This document shows positions 25,950-35,508 of a DNA stretch of 64,000 bases, one piece after another (position 1 is the first letter of the stretch; the number at the start of each line of letters is the position of its first letter). This DNA is from Pirellulaceae bacterium (GTDB lineage: Bacteria > Planctomycetota > Planctomycetia > Pirellulales > Pirellulaceae): the NCBI GenBank assembly GCA_030748485.1, contig JASMLW010000506.1:1-64000 (forward strand). Direction: 5' to 3'. Below the pieces are notes generated by a model. That model did no database searches. It was not told the DNA's origin and saw nothing but the letters and a program-made list of their open reading frames with translations. The position numbers were made by a program, and so were the translations under genes.

Positions 25950-27347
25950 CTAACGCGAGCGGTGACCTGACCGCACGACTCTCTCGCGCAAAACTCGCAA
26001 TAGGAAAACGCCGTTGCCCAGGAAGTAGCGTTTCCACATGCGTCCCGGTTCCTGCATGAACCGATAGAACCATTCCATGCCGATCTCACGCATCCACTGC
26101 GGAGCGCGAGCAACATTTCCAGAAAAGAAGTCAAACAGCCCGCCGACGCCGATCGCGACGCGGGAGCCGGTGTTCCGCAGATTCTCGCGAATCCACAAGT
26201 CTTGTCGGGGAGCTCCAAACGCAACGAGCAACACATCCGGCCGCGCGTCGCGAATGTCGGCGAGTACTCGCTGCTCCTCGTCCGACGAAAAGTAACCGTG
26301 TTGGTGGCCGCACAAGTTGACGTCCGGGTGGTGTTCTCCCACCCATTCAGCCACTCTTTCCGTGACGCCCGGCTTTGCGCCGAGCAAATACAACCGTTGA
26401 CCCGACTCGGCCATCCGGGCGCAGAGCCGGGGAAACAGATCCGTTCCGTTGACGTTCTGGCGAATTCCCGTGCGCAGCCAGCGGCCGGCCATCTTCATGC
26501 CGATGCCATCCGCAAACACGGCGTCCGCGTTCTGCAGCACTTCGCGGTAAGCGGCGTCGCCCGCCGCGACATTCGCGCAATCCGCATTCACAAAGCAGAC
26601 CTGTTTCGCAGAATCCGTCGCGCGGATTTGGTCGTCGATCCAATCCAGGCCGCCGTCCATGTCGACATTGTCGATCGGGATCCCCAAGATGCGGACGCGG
26701 TGTTCCGTCGAAGCCTGTTCGTCGCCGTACACGAGTGCCGGAATCGCTCGCAGCAAGATGCCGATGTCGCTCTTCAAGCTGAAGCTCTCGACGTATTCAG
26801 CATCGCTGTCGAGTTCACCGCCGAAATCGATGTTGGCTCGCCGCCGAATCCACCACAGGCAGATCAAACCGGGTCGATCTGAATGCCGTCGCACGGCCGA
26901 GTTGCCTTTGAGTTCTGCCTCTTCCGGCGTGAGCGCCCGCGGTCCCACAAATGACAGATCGCCCTTGAGCACGTTGAACAGCACGGGCAGGTGGTCCAGT
27001 CGAGTCAAACGAATGAACGCCCCGCAGCGACCGTCCGTCGGCAGTCGGTACATGGCGAACGGTCGGCGATAGAGACCGAGTTTGGTTGTTCGCAACACGC
27101 GACCGCCGCTGGCGTAAAGGACGAAGAGAACGGGGACGAGTAGTGGCGAGACGAGCGCCAGACAGATGGTCGACAGCGCGAGGTCGATCGCCCGTTTGAA
27201 GCGATAGGGAAACTGGCTGGAGATGATCCACGCCTGACGCTGAGCACAGAGGCGCAGCGAAGACCGCAACCGCGCGAGGGCGGCTCCGCGACTGAGCGCG
27301 GCTTTGCGGAATCCTGGCGAAGAAGCTCGTCCAACCACCGTGCTCAT
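25950..27347 (-). CDS. fused phosphoglycosyl transferase-like and WecG/TagA/CpsF glycosyltransferase
   Basis: A 465-residue fusion. Residues about 48-210 are a bacterial sugar transferase domain (hydrophobic re-entrant helix 52-78, FNVLKGDLSFVGPR at 124-137). Residues about 218-455 are a WecG/TagA family transferase (FVNADCANV, DAVFADGIGM with Asp280, GAPRQDLWI, GVGGLFDFFSG). The sugar transferase part would load the first sugar phosphate onto a lipid carrier and the second domain would add the next sugar. The catalytic Asp-Glu dyad is Asp118-His119 here, so the first domain may be inactive or altered. The ATG overlaps the stop of the preceding gene (TAATG). Confidence 0.88.
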   Translation of the reverse strand: MSTVVGRASSPGFRKAALSRGAALARLRSSLRLCAQRQAWIISSQFPYRFKRAIDLALSTICLALVSPLLVPVLFVLYASGGRVLRTTKLGLYRRPFAMYRLPTDGRCGAFIRLTRLDHLPVLFNVLKGDLSFVGPRALTPEEAELKGNSAVRRHSDRPGLICLWWIRRRANIDFGGELDSDAEYVESFSLKSDIGILLRAIPALVYGDEQASTEHRVRILGIPIDNVDMDGGLDWIDDQIRATDSAKQVCFVNADCANVAAGDAAYREVLQNADAVFADGIGMKMAGRWLRTGIRQNVNGTDLFPRLCARMAESGQRLYLLGAKPGVTERVAEWVGEHHPDVNLCGHQHGYFSSDEEQRVLADIRDARPDVLLVAFGAPRQDLWIRENLRNTGSRVAIGVGGLFDFFSGNVARAPQWMREIGMEWFYRFMQEPGRMWKRYFLGNGVFLLRVLRERVVRSGHRSR

Positions 27348-28078
27348 TAGTAGGCTCCCTTGCCGCTGACGACCGCGGGAACGGTCTGCGCGAGCAGTTT
27401 GATGTCCATCGCCAAGCTCTGACTGTCGATGTACTCGCGATCCAACTCGACTTGCTCGGGAAATGGAATGTCACCGCGGCCGCTCACTTGCCAGATGCAC
27501 GTGAGACCGGGCGTCGCGTCCAACCGTCGGCGATCCGAGACGGTGTACTGGAAAACTTCGCTGGGCACGGGCGGCCGGGGACCGACAAGTGACATATCGC
27601 CACGGAGCACGCACCACAGCTGCGGCAGTTCATCGATGCTGAACTTTCGCATGAGGCGGCCAATCCAGGTAACGCGAGGGTCGCGTTTCATCTTGAAGGT
27701 TACACATTCGCCGTGGTCGTTCTCGGCGGCCAGACGAGCCTTGAGTTTTTCGGCGTTTGCGACCATGGAGCGGAACTTCGGAAACGGGAACTCGCGTCCC
27801 CATTTGCCGACGCGCGTCTGCCAGAACAGAATCGGACCGCCGTCCGTCAGTTTGATGAACGTCGCTACGCTTGCGAAAAGCGGAGTGAGCCCAATCAGCA
27901 ACAACGCGGACACGAAGATGTCCAATGCGCGTTTGACCACTGGAGGCAGCCAACGCCACACGTGTGCAATTGACTTCACCGTGAAGGTCCGCAACGAAAA
28001 GAGTGCGCGGCGGCATCCGGTGGAGCCTAGATGACCAGCCAAAGTTCGCGCGTCGTTCTCAGTCGTGGGGCGAGTCAT
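27347..28078 (-). CDS. phosphoglycosyl transferase (bacterial sugar transferase family)
   Basis: About 243 residues. It has KRALDIFVSALLLIGLTPLF as the re-entrant membrane helix, KFRSM, a canonical SIDELPQLW with the Asp-Glu catalytic dyad, and LRGDMSLVGPRPP. The family transfers a sugar phosphate from UDP-sugar to undecaprenyl phosphate, starting repeat-unit assembly. The start MTRPTTEND was chosen because its ATG overlaps the uridine kinase stop (ATGA). The downstream fused gene overlaps its stop, so the three are translationally coupled. Its intact dyad contrasts with the fused paralogue. Confidence 0.9.
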   Translation of the reverse strand: MTRPTTENDARTLAGHLGSTGCRRALFSLRTFTVKSIAHVWRWLPPVVKRALDIFVSALLLIGLTPLFASVATFIKLTDGGPILFWQTRVGKWGREFPFPKFRSMVANAEKLKARLAAENDHGECVTFKMKRDPRVTWIGRLMRKFSIDELPQLWCVLRGDMSLVGPRPPVPSEVFQYTVSDRRRLDATPGLTCIWQVSGRGDIPFPEQVELDREYIDSQSLAMDIKLLAQTVPAVVSGKGAY

Positions 28079-28698
28079 AGTTGTGCGGCCTCCTTCACTT
28101 GATCGACGATCTGACATGCCGTCTCACTCACAGGTTTACCGCCGTTGACGACGATGTCGGCGAAGTGTTTTGTCGGTTCAATAAACTTGATTCGCATCGG
28201 CCTGACGGTCGCCGTGTATTGGTTGAGCACGGAATCGGGCGTGCGGCCGCGATGCGTCACATCGCGGGCGATTCGGCGAGCCAGGCAGAAGCCGTCGCGC
28301 GACTCGACGTAAACTCGCAGGTCGACTCGCTGCCGGATGTCTTCCCAATGGAGAGCGAACAGACCTTCGACAATGACGAAGCGGTGCGGTGCGATGTGCG
28401 TTGTCTCCGCCAAACGCGAGTGGGTCGAGAAATCGTACTTGGGACACTCAATCGCCTCGCCGCGCGACAGTCGCAGCAAGTGCGTCGCCAGCAACTCATC
28501 TTCTATCGCGTCGGGGCAATCGAAGTTGGTCGCCGCTCGGTCTTCAGCCGAGAGCTCAGACAGGTCGCGGTAATAGTTGTCCATCGACAGAATGACCGTC
28601 TCCCGACCACCCAACGTGCGGCGGACGTTTTCGGCAAGAGTCGTCTTTCCCGAACACGATGGTCCAGCGATCGCGATCAGTAGCGCTTGATGAGGCAT
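28075..28698 (-). CDS. udk: uridine kinase
   Basis: About 207 residues. It has P-loop GPSCSGKTT at 12-20, SMDNYYRDLSEL (catalytic Asp region), NFDCPDAIEDELL, CPKYDFSTHSR, and the lid IARDVTHRGRTPDSVLNQY. All match uridine kinase along its length. It makes UMP and CMP from the nucleosides. Its place inside a polysaccharide cluster suggests supply or recycling of UDP-sugar precursors; a changed substrate cannot be excluded. The ATG giving MPHQALLIAIAG lies five bases after the preceding stop. Confidence 0.88.
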   Translation of the reverse strand: MPHQALLIAIAGPSCSGKTTLAENVRRTLGGRETVILSMDNYYRDLSELSAEDRAATNFDCPDAIEDELLATHLLRLSRGEAIECPKYDFSTHSRLAETTHIAPHRFVIVEGLFALHWEDIRQRVDLRVYVESRDGFCLARRIARDVTHRGRTPDSVLNQYTATVRPMRIKFIEPTKHFADIVVNGGKPVSETACQIVDQVKEAAQL

Positions 28699-28703
28699 CG
28701 CGG

Positions 28704-29846
28704 TCACCCTTCGTTGGCGGCTGATTGAATGACTTCGAGTGTCTGCTTGGCGGTCGCCTCCCACGTGAACCGGCCGGCTTGCTCGACGCCCCGTCGACTA
28801 AAGTCGTGATGCACGGCGGCGTCTGTCAAGATTGGCTCCATCGCCGCCGCGATCTCTTCCGCGTCGTGCGGATTGAATTGTGGAGCCGCGTCGCCGGCCA
28901 CTTCGGGCAGCGACGAGACGTTTGAGCAAGCAGTCGGGATTCCACACGCCATCGCTTCCAGCACGGGCAGCCCGAACCCTTCGTACAGCGACGGGAACAC
29001 AAACAGATCGCTCGCACAGTACAGGTCCGGGACATCGGACGCGGGTGCGAATCCGGTGAAGACGATGTCTTTCGCACAGCTTGTCCGCTCCGCGGCCAGA
29101 TGCACGTGTTCGGCCCCGTTCCAGTCGCTGCCGGCCAGCACTAACTGGTGCGGCAAGCCGCTCCGCTTCTTGAGAATCTCGAACGCCTCAATCAGCTTGA
29201 TATGATTCTTGCCCGGGTGTTCGATGCGAGACACGTAGAGAATGTACGGGCGGTCGATCTTGTACCTCTTGCCGATGCGCCCGATGGACTCTTCGGGATC
29301 GCGGGGGTGAAACGTGCTGTGATCGACACCGAGCGGCGTCACGGTCACGCGTTCCTCAGGTACGCCCGCGTACTGGACGATGTCGCGTTTGCTGCTCTCA
29401 CTGACGGTCAGCACGCGCGTCAGACGACGGACCAAGCGAGGCAAGACCTGTTTGATGTAAAACAACCGCGCCCAATCGTACTTACCGCTCACGTGCAAGC
29501 TGGAGAAATCGTGGACCGTGCCGACTGTGGGACAGGGGCACGTAGCGGGCAACCGGCGATTCCCGGCGGGCAGAAACATCACGTCGTAATCGCGGCGGCG
29601 GCACCACGACTGCAACGAGAGCTGATGCCAGGCGATGTTCATCAACGGGCTGCGCCAGCGGTCGCTAAACGGCAGAGCGGCGATCGCACTTCCCTCCTGA
29701 GCGAATATCTGTCGTTCACTATCGTATAGGAAGAGGTCCATTTCATTGCTGCTCAACCCGTTGAATTGGTTGAGCAGATTGATGATGTATTGGCTGATGC
29801 CCGACTTGCCGCCGTCGCCGCCGAACGTTGTCATTCCGATTCTCAT
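28704..29846 (-). CDS. GT4 family glycosyltransferase
   Basis: A 380-residue GT-B protein. The N-terminal start [17 protein letters not shown] is the acceptor-side glycine loop. [27 protein letters not shown] is the interdomain region, and [14 protein letters not shown] carries the EX7E motif that contacts the donor sugar. It is a retaining transferase, probably extending the polysaccharide repeat unit at the inner membrane. The specificity cannot be read from sequence. Confidence 0.9.
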   Translation of the reverse strand: MRIGMTTFGGDGGKSGISQYIINLLNQFNGLSSNEMDLFLYDSERQIFAQEGSAIAALPFSDRWRSPLMNIAWHQLSLQSWCRRRDYDVMFLPAGNRRLPATCPCPTVGTVHDFSSLHVSGKYDWARLFYIKQVLPRLVRRLTRVLTVSESSKRDIVQYAGVPEERVTVTPLGVDHSTFHPRDPEESIGRIGKRYKIDRPYILYVSRIEHPGKNHIKLIEAFEILKKRSGLPHQLVLAGSDWNGAEHVHLAAERTSCAKDIVFTGFAPASDVPDLYCASDLFVFPSLYEGFGLPVLEAMACGIPTACSNVSSLPEVAGDAAPQFNPHDAEEIAAAMEPILTDAAVHHDFSRRGVEQAGRFTWEATAKQTLEVIQSAANEG

Positions 29847-29933
29847 GGTCTATCCCGCAGAGGTTTCTTTGTCGAGTCGCTCGTTGTCTTCGTCTGTCTC
29901 TCAGATCGCTCGTCGATTCGCGTTTGCACGCAG

Positions 29934-30845
29934 CTATTGATCGTGGCGAGCCAGAATGAACTCCTGTCCGCGGCTGGAGTCACCGTCGCCTTCACGTTGG
30001 CGAGTGTGCCCCAGGCGGTGCCCTTGAAAATAAGCCCAGTGGTAGACCAACCGTCGCAGCGGCGTGATCGGCAACTCGCCCCAATTGCCGGTACGCGCTT
30101 CGTAAATCCAGTCGCGGAGCGTGGCCGAACAGGCTCGCTTAGCCACATCCAACACTGTTTCTTTGCGGCCGTAAATGAACGCGTCGGCCTCACCTTCCAC
30201 GAATCGCCGACCGTGGAGTTGGCGGAGTGTGTAATTGTGGGAGTGCATGACGAGCGCGTCGTGCACGTATTTGATCTCGTGTCCGCGGCTGGTCGCCCAA
30301 GCTCCCCACTCGGTGTCCTCGGACGCCCACGCGTCGTCGTAGAATCCGCGCTCGCGCCAGATCGACTTGCGCATCGCCGCGAAGGGCAGCGACAAGGTGA
30401 TCCACGGCGGACGCTCGGCGTCGTCGGGAAAGCTTGACTCGTAGTCTCGCCGGACCCAGGCGTGAGCTTCCGGCCGCGTCGCCTGTCGACCGTACGCCGC
30501 TTGCACGTGGGAATCGTCGAACGCGCCCACCAGTCGCTCTAAGGAGTACGGGGTCAGCGGCACGACGTCGGAGTTTTGAAAGACGATAATCTCGCCGGAA
30601 GCTTGTTCAATCGCCGAATTCAGCACTCGGCCGGGGAAGTACGACTTCGCCTCAATCTCGATCAGTCGGCGCGGGTACTCGTTGACGATGTCGAGCGTTC
30701 GATCGGTCGAGCCCGAATCGACGACGATCAATTCAAAGTCGGTGTACGACTGTGAAAACAGGCCCGCCAGCGCCTGCGCGACGACCCAGTCGGAGTTCTT
30801 CGTTCGCATCACGACGGACACGCGAGGGATTGTGGGAATTGCCAT
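29934..30845 (-). CDS. GT2 family glycosyltransferase
   Basis: About 303 residues with a GT-A fold: VSVVMRTKNSDWVVAQAL at the start, VVDSGSTDRT, and SDVVPLTPYSLERLV (a degenerate DxD region near residue 94). Further on come GFYDDAWASEDTEWGAWA (the ED catalytic base) and HSHNYTLRQLHGR. It is an inverting transferase. The ATG lies two bases after the deacetylase stop. The C-terminus is basic and low in conservation. There are no membrane helices. Confidence 0.87.
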   Translation of the reverse strand: MAIPTIPRVSVVMRTKNSDWVVAQALAGLFSQSYTDFELIVVDSGSTDRTLDIVNEYPRRLIEIEAKSYFPGRVLNSAIEQASGEIIVFQNSDVVPLTPYSLERLVGAFDDSHVQAAYGRQATRPEAHAWVRRDYESSFPDDAERPPWITLSLPFAAMRKSIWRERGFYDDAWASEDTEWGAWATSRGHEIKYVHDALVMHSHNYTLRQLHGRRFVEGEADAFIYGRKETVLDVAKRACSATLRDWIYEARTGNWGELPITPLRRLVYHWAYFQGHRLGHTRQREGDGDSSRGQEFILARHDQ

Positions 30846-30847
30846 GT

Positions 30848-31798
30848 TCAAACGGCTCCTTCAACGACTGGTTGATCTTCTTGCGACGAGACCTCGGCCG
30901 CAGTTCGGTCCACTGCGTGTCCCACTGAGTGATCCACCGAGTGATCCACTGAGTGATCCGTCGCGGTTGCGGACAGCTCGCGATTCCGCCTGGCGGCGGC
31001 GATCGCTTCGCTGACATGGATCGTTTCGCGCGTCGCCAGGAAGTCGACAATTCGTTCGAACGACTTCAGTTTGTCGCACAGGTACAAAGTGATCGGGTGG
31101 ATGATCATATTGGAGAGCACGCCGGCTTCCTCGTGGCGTTGCAACTCGTCCAGAACTCGATCAGTCCACTCCTCGATATAGAACGACTCCGGCCCGTAGT
31201 CGTCCGACCAGTTGTAGCGTTTGACCCACCAGTCGACCCACTCGGGCGTTCGCTCGGCATGGTACAGGTGTTCGTGGTCGGGCATGATATTGAGCGGAAA
31301 GTTGAAGACGCCGTCGGGGCGCCACTCGGGGCCGTCCGACTGCCGCGCGACGCCATCGGAGCAGATCTTGACGCCGCACTCGGCCAACACTCGCTCCGTT
31401 TGCGGTCCGTGCATGTACATATGGTTCCGCCAGCAACCGATCGTCTTGCCCGTGCGATTGCGAATGGCGTCGATCGTTTTCCGCGTCTCCCAACGCTGGT
31501 ACCAGTACGGGCCGTTGTAGTTGCCGGCCAGCTTATTCCAGAGTCGGTGCCACAGTTCGGGTTTGAAGCAGTAGTAGTTGTGGCCGCCGAGTTCGACCAA
31601 CTCGTGTCGACAGATCTCCTCGAGGTCGGTCCACTCTTCGGCGAAGCTCTTGCCGCTTACGAAGAACGTGACCTTCACACCCGCCTCGTCGAGCATTCTC
31701 ATGTAGCGCTGCGCCACCTGAATTTCGGTGATGTCGCAGTGAGCCTGGTTGCCCGTGCGGAGCGTCATGTGGTGCAGGTCGCCGGTCAAGCAGATCAT
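30848..31798 (-). CDS. NodB-like polysaccharide deacetylase family protein
   Basis: About 316 residues. It has TGDLHHMT at the start (the Asp of motif 1), VTFFVSGKSF, ELGGHNYYCF (the His of motif 2) and CWRNHMYMHG (the Arg/His of motif 3). The order fits the CE4/NodB fold, with unusual spacing. It may remove acetyl or other groups from amino sugars of the polymer. The C-terminus has a tandem peptide DHSVDHSVDHSVGH encoded by 12-base repeats (30913-30960). The ATG overlaps the previous stop (ATGA), so it is coupled to the nucleotidyltransferase-like gene. Confidence 0.8.
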   Translation of the reverse strand: MICLTGDLHHMTLRTGNQAHCDITEIQVAQRYMRMLDEAGVKVTFFVSGKSFAEEWTDLEEICRHELVELGGHNYYCFKPELWHRLWNKLAGNYNGPYWYQRWETRKTIDAIRNRTGKTIGCWRNHMYMHGPQTERVLAECGVKICSDGVARQSDGPEWRPDGVFNFPLNIMPDHEHLYHAERTPEWVDWWVKRYNWSDDYGPESFYIEEWTDRVLDELQRHEEAGVLSNMIIHPITLYLCDKLKSFERIVDFLATRETIHVSEAIAAARRNRELSATATDHSVDHSVDHSVGHAVDRTAAEVSSQEDQPVVEGAV

Positions 31799-33024
31799 AT
31801 GCACACCTCCGGCTGATCGAGCGAGACGCCGTTGGCGTTCAGGAACGACACGAAGTTGTCATCACCGTAACGGCCCCACTGTCTTAGATAGCACCGCCGC
31901 AGTTCGGACGTCGAATCGTCTTCTGCTCCAAGGATGAGGGCGGCGGTGGATCGCAGTTCGGTCGATTGCAGCTTGTAAGCGACGATCGGGAACAAGATCG
32001 GCAGCACGCCGCGCATCCCGGTCACGCGGCCTCCCAGCGTCGCTTGCCACGATCCGGAAACTCGACAACGAGGCCCGCGGACCAGGTTGACCGCTTTCTT
32101 GGCGACGCCGCGCGGTGACCGCGCATCGGTCCACAACGCTTCCCGCAGGGCGGCGCGGAGGTACGACTCCCACGTCATGCCGTGTCTTTTCAGCCGGTTC
32201 TCTTCGCAGTGCAGGTGCACGGGTGACAACACGTCTCGCAAGTCGTCCATCCAGGTGGCGAAGTCGCGTTCCAGGTAGCTCTCGTAATTTGGTTGGAAAC
32301 GAAACGAGATCGCCTCTTCGTACAACTCGCGAAAAGCGTCGCTCGTCTCCCAACTCGTCTGCATGCGGCGCTGTTTTTCACCGTAGCTCCAGTGATAGCG
32401 GCCGAGGTGGTAGAGCAGTGCGTCGCCGTACCCGATGATAGCCTTCATGACATGCTTGACGACGGGACGCCCCACCTGCTCGGGCGGCAACTGAGCCGCC
32501 ATCAACATGTCGTTGATGACGAACAGCGTGCCGCGATTGACCAGCAGGTCGCGGACGTTCCAAGCGGGAATCTTGTCGACCGAGAACTGCTTGAGCGACG
32601 GGACAAACTCGGCGTCGCCCAACACGGTGCGGTGGCCGTACCGCATGTCGTACCACATCACGAGACTGGGGGAGCGTCGCAATTTGCTGACGCCGATCGT
32701 GCTGAAATCGATGCCGATTCCGTACTTCTCGCGGACGGGAGCCATCGCGCTGTCGATCTCCGCCCGGCAGGCCGCCTGGCGGCGACTGTTCATCTTGCGA
32801 GTGATCAGCAGGAAGTCCAAATTGTTGTGCGGAAACGCCTCATCTCCGCGGACTTCGACACCGCCCTCGCCGCGCCCGTAGCCGCCGAGCAGAACGAGAG
32901 ATCGGTAGTCCTTTGGCTTCATCAAGCGATCGACGATCGCCGCGACGTCGCATACCAGCGACCTCACTTGTTGCTCTAGTTCGGCCGTCCCAAAGACGGT
33001 GTAACGCGCCCACGAACCGTGCAT
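31795..33024 (-). CDS. GlnD-type nucleotidyltransferase-like protein
   Basis: A 409-residue protein. Near residue 44 it has LLGGYGRGEGG, the G-G-x-G-R-G loop of pol-beta-type nucleotidyltransferases (compare GlnD), then NNLDFLLIT where the family usually has the metal-binding D-x-D. The first Asp is Asn here; a later IDFSTIG could give the third ligand. The rest (150-400) is helical and unlike any family I know. It is coupled to the deacetylase by a four-base overlap. A role in decorating sugars or lipid carriers is inferred from context only. Confidence 0.65.
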   Translation of the reverse strand: MHGSWARYTVFGTAELEQQVRSLVCDVAAIVDRLMKPKDYRSLVLLGGYGRGEGGVEVRGDEAFPHNNLDFLLITRKMNSRRQAACRAEIDSAMAPVREKYGIGIDFSTIGVSKLRRSPSLVMWYDMRYGHRTVLGDAEFVPSLKQFSVDKIPAWNVRDLLVNRGTLFVINDMLMAAQLPPEQVGRPVVKHVMKAIIGYGDALLYHLGRYHWSYGEKQRRMQTSWETSDAFRELYEEAISFRFQPNYESYLERDFATWMDDLRDVLSPVHLHCEENRLKRHGMTWESYLRAALREALWTDARSPRGVAKKAVNLVRGPRCRVSGSWQATLGGRVTGMRGVLPILFPIVAYKLQSTELRSTAALILGAEDDSTSELRRCYLRQWGRYGDDNFVSFLNANGVSLDQPEVCI

Positions 33025-33037
33025 CGATTACCTCTCC

Positions 33038-34285
33038 CTACCCCTGGATTGACGAAACGATGGATTCGAACACATCGATCAAACGCTCGACGTGTTGTTC
33101 CGGTGTGAATCGTTCAAAGTACAGCTCGCGTCCTCGACCCCCCAGCCGCTCGACCAACTCGTCGTCGGACAACAACCGCTCGATCGCCGCGGCCAATGCG
33201 CCGTCGTCGCCGGCTGGTGTCGCCAGACCCGTCTCTTCGTTTCGCAACCACTCACCCATGCCGCCCACGTCGGTGGCGATGACGGGGACGCCCCAGCTAA
33301 GTGCCTCGAGTCCGCTGAGACCGAACGTCTCGGGAGATCGACTCGGCACCACCAGCGCGGTCGAGCCGCGGACCAGATGAGTCAGCTCGTCACTGGGCAA
33401 CCGGCCGACAAACTCCACGCGGTCGGCGAGATTCAGTTGGTCGACCATCGCGCGGTACGTTTCACCTTGGCGTCCATCGCCGGCGACGATCAACCGAACT
33501 GGTTGGGCGACTCGCGCCAGCGCCAGCAGCAGAGTGTCAAGACCCTTGCCTCGCACGAGCGAGCCGGCGAACACCAATTGGTTGGCGTGCTTGGCTGGCT
33601 CCGGAGTGTCGTCGGGACGGCGTGCGTACAAGGGCAACGCGTGGACTCGCTCCGCGTCGAAGCCGTGCGACGCGACGTGTTCCGCCATGTACGACGAACC
33701 AACAGCGAAACCAGCGAATCGTTTGTTCGCCTCCTGCTCCGCGCGCAATCCGCCGAGCCCGTGGAGTTTCACGCCGGGCCAATCGCCCGAACGCTCCACG
33801 AACCCCAGACAAGCGTAACAACCTAGCCCTGTCTGCTTGGTGCAGGTCTGGTGACCGAGCGTCGTGTACTTGTGTTCGCGCAGACAAAACAACTTGTGGT
33901 CGTGAAAGAAACGCAGCACGGGAATCGACGATTCCAGGAGCTGCTCGACCGCCGCCACGCCTTCCACGCGATGAGCGTAGATCAAGTCCGGCGCGATTTC
34001 GTCGAGTTGACGGCGCGCGTCGACAAGCGGGTGCGCTCCGGCAAATGCTTGCGTGAATCGAGGTGAAATCTCACCGGCCACATCGTACAGCAACGTGCTG
34101 CGCACGCCGTACTCGCGCAGCAGGTTCACCGTGTTGTAGATGTAGTGCTCGGCCCCGCCCGAAAAGTCCGCGTGCTGGTTTACCCACACGACGTGCTTGG
34201 CGACTCGGCCGTCGTCCGAATTCGCAGCGACCGGTGGCGTCGCCAACCGTGTCAGATCATTCGTTCGTGTCGCGATGCTAGTCAA
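33038..34285 (-). CDS. GT4 family glycosyltransferase
   Basis: About 415 residues. GGAEHYIYNTVNLLREYG is the N-terminal donor/acceptor loop, followed by a cysteine cluster (CTKQTGLGCYACLGFV). The C-terminal Rossmann half has GSLVRGKGLDTLL, GDGRQGETY and SPETFGLSGLEALSWG with the EX7E pattern. I chose a TTG start at 34285: GGAGGTG stands five bases upstream and the codon overlaps the preceding stop (TTGA). The in-frame ATG at 34336 would lie inside the neighbour. Confidence 0.87.
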   Translation of the reverse strand: MTSIATRTNDLTRLATPPVAANSDDGRVAKHVVWVNQHADFSGGAEHYIYNTVNLLREYGVRSTLLYDVAGEISPRFTQAFAGAHPLVDARRQLDEIAPDLIYAHRVEGVAAVEQLLESSIPVLRFFHDHKLFCLREHKYTTLGHQTCTKQTGLGCYACLGFVERSGDWPGVKLHGLGGLRAEQEANKRFAGFAVGSSYMAEHVASHGFDAERVHALPLYARRPDDTPEPAKHANQLVFAGSLVRGKGLDTLLLALARVAQPVRLIVAGDGRQGETYRAMVDQLNLADRVEFVGRLPSDELTHLVRGSTALVVPSRSPETFGLSGLEALSWGVPVIATDVGGMGEWLRNEETGLATPAGDDGALAAAIERLLSDDELVERLGGRGRELYFERFTPEQHVERLIDVFESIVSSIQG

Positions 34286-35508
34286 TTCTTCACCTCCGAG
34301 TAGATGTCGAGCAACCGGTCGGTGACTCGACGCCAACTGTATTCCCCTACCGCCTTCGCGTGCCCCGCGGCCGCCAACTCGGCGGCCCGCTGCGGATTCC
34401 GCAGCAACCCGGTCAACGCATCGACCAAGCCGACGTCGTCGTCGCTCTCGAACAGCAAGCCGTCCGATTCGTGATCCACCAGGTTTCTCACACCGCCCAC
34501 TGCCGCCGCCACTACGGGCAATTGAGACGCCCAGGCCTCGAGCACCACGATTCCAAACGGCTCGTGTGTCGAAGGCAGCAGGAAAATGTCCGAGCCGTGA
34601 TAAGCGTCAACCAGCGTCCCCGTCGCCGGGTCGAGTCCGGGGATGATCGTCACGCGGCGCTGCAAGTGGAGCGACTGAATCATCTCCTTGAGTTCGTTCA
34701 AGTACGGCTGGTTCGTTACATGTCCAATCAAGACGAGATGCACGTTGGGATCGCGCTCCAGCAACGCGGGCATGGCGCGAACCGCCAGCTTCTGGTTTTT
34801 CTGTACGTCGATCCGGCCGACGACCGTGATCACCTTCGCGGCGGGCGGGATTTCAAAGTGCTCGCGAAATCGTCGCGCGTCTCCGCGCTCGAACTTGTCG
34901 TTGTCGACGCCATTGGGTAAGTAGATAACTCGCTTGTTGGGATATTCCCGTTTCGTCAACTCTTGCTCTCGCTTGCCGACGCAGATGATGGCCGCCGCGT
35001 CGTCGAGAACTCGCCGTGAGCCGACCCACCATCCCAACGCCTTGCCCCATTCGACCGATCCCTTGGTCGGTGCAATCCAAGTCGCCGCTTCTTCCCGAGG
35101 CACATCGTGGATCCCACCGTGCAATGACACGACGTAGGGAACGTTTCGCTTCTGTGCGATGTAGCGAACAATGCCCCCCAGTCGTTTTTGTGTGTGGGCG
35201 TGAAGGACGTCCAGTTTCGGATAACGGGCCAACTGCCACATCATCGAGAACGAAAACAGATTGCCGCCCTTCTTGTCCATGGCGTGCTTCGAGTCGCCGG
35301 ACAAGCCGATGTAGGGATAGAAGAAAGGCGTCCGCGTAACATTGATCCCTTGGATCTCTTCACGATTGCGCACGGCCAGCGCGTTCGGACAGAAGACTTC
35401 TGTCCGATGTCCTTTGTTCAAAAGACATTTGCTTGTCTCGAGGATGCAGGTTTCCGTCCCGCCCCATTCCTCGCGGACAAAGCGTCGCGCAATTCGGACG
35501 ATGTTCAT
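34282..35508 (-). CDS. GT4 family glycosyltransferase
   Basis: About 408 residues from MNIVRIARRFVREEWGGTE. The N-terminal WGGTETCILETSKCLLNKGH loop, HAHTQKRLGG, VISLHGG-type VVSLHGGIHD, NGVDNDKF, GRIDVQKNQ and EPFGIVVLEAWAS (EX7E) are all classical for GT4. A hundred or so upstream in-frame residues have no GT similarity, so the start was placed at this Met. It overlaps the next glycosyltransferase gene by four bases. Confidence 0.9.
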   Translation of the reverse strand: MNIVRIARRFVREEWGGTETCILETSKCLLNKGHRTEVFCPNALAVRNREEIQGINVTRTPFFYPYIGLSGDSKHAMDKKGGNLFSFSMMWQLARYPKLDVLHAHTQKRLGGIVRYIAQKRNVPYVVSLHGGIHDVPREEAATWIAPTKGSVEWGKALGWWVGSRRVLDDAAAIICVGKREQELTKREYPNKRVIYLPNGVDNDKFERGDARRFREHFEIPPAAKVITVVGRIDVQKNQKLAVRAMPALLERDPNVHLVLIGHVTNQPYLNELKEMIQSLHLQRRVTIIPGLDPATGTLVDAYHGSDIFLLPSTHEPFGIVVLEAWASQLPVVAAAVGGVRNLVDHESDGLLFESDDDVGLVDALTGLLRNPQRAAELAAAGHAKAVGEYSWRRVTDRLLDIYSEVKN

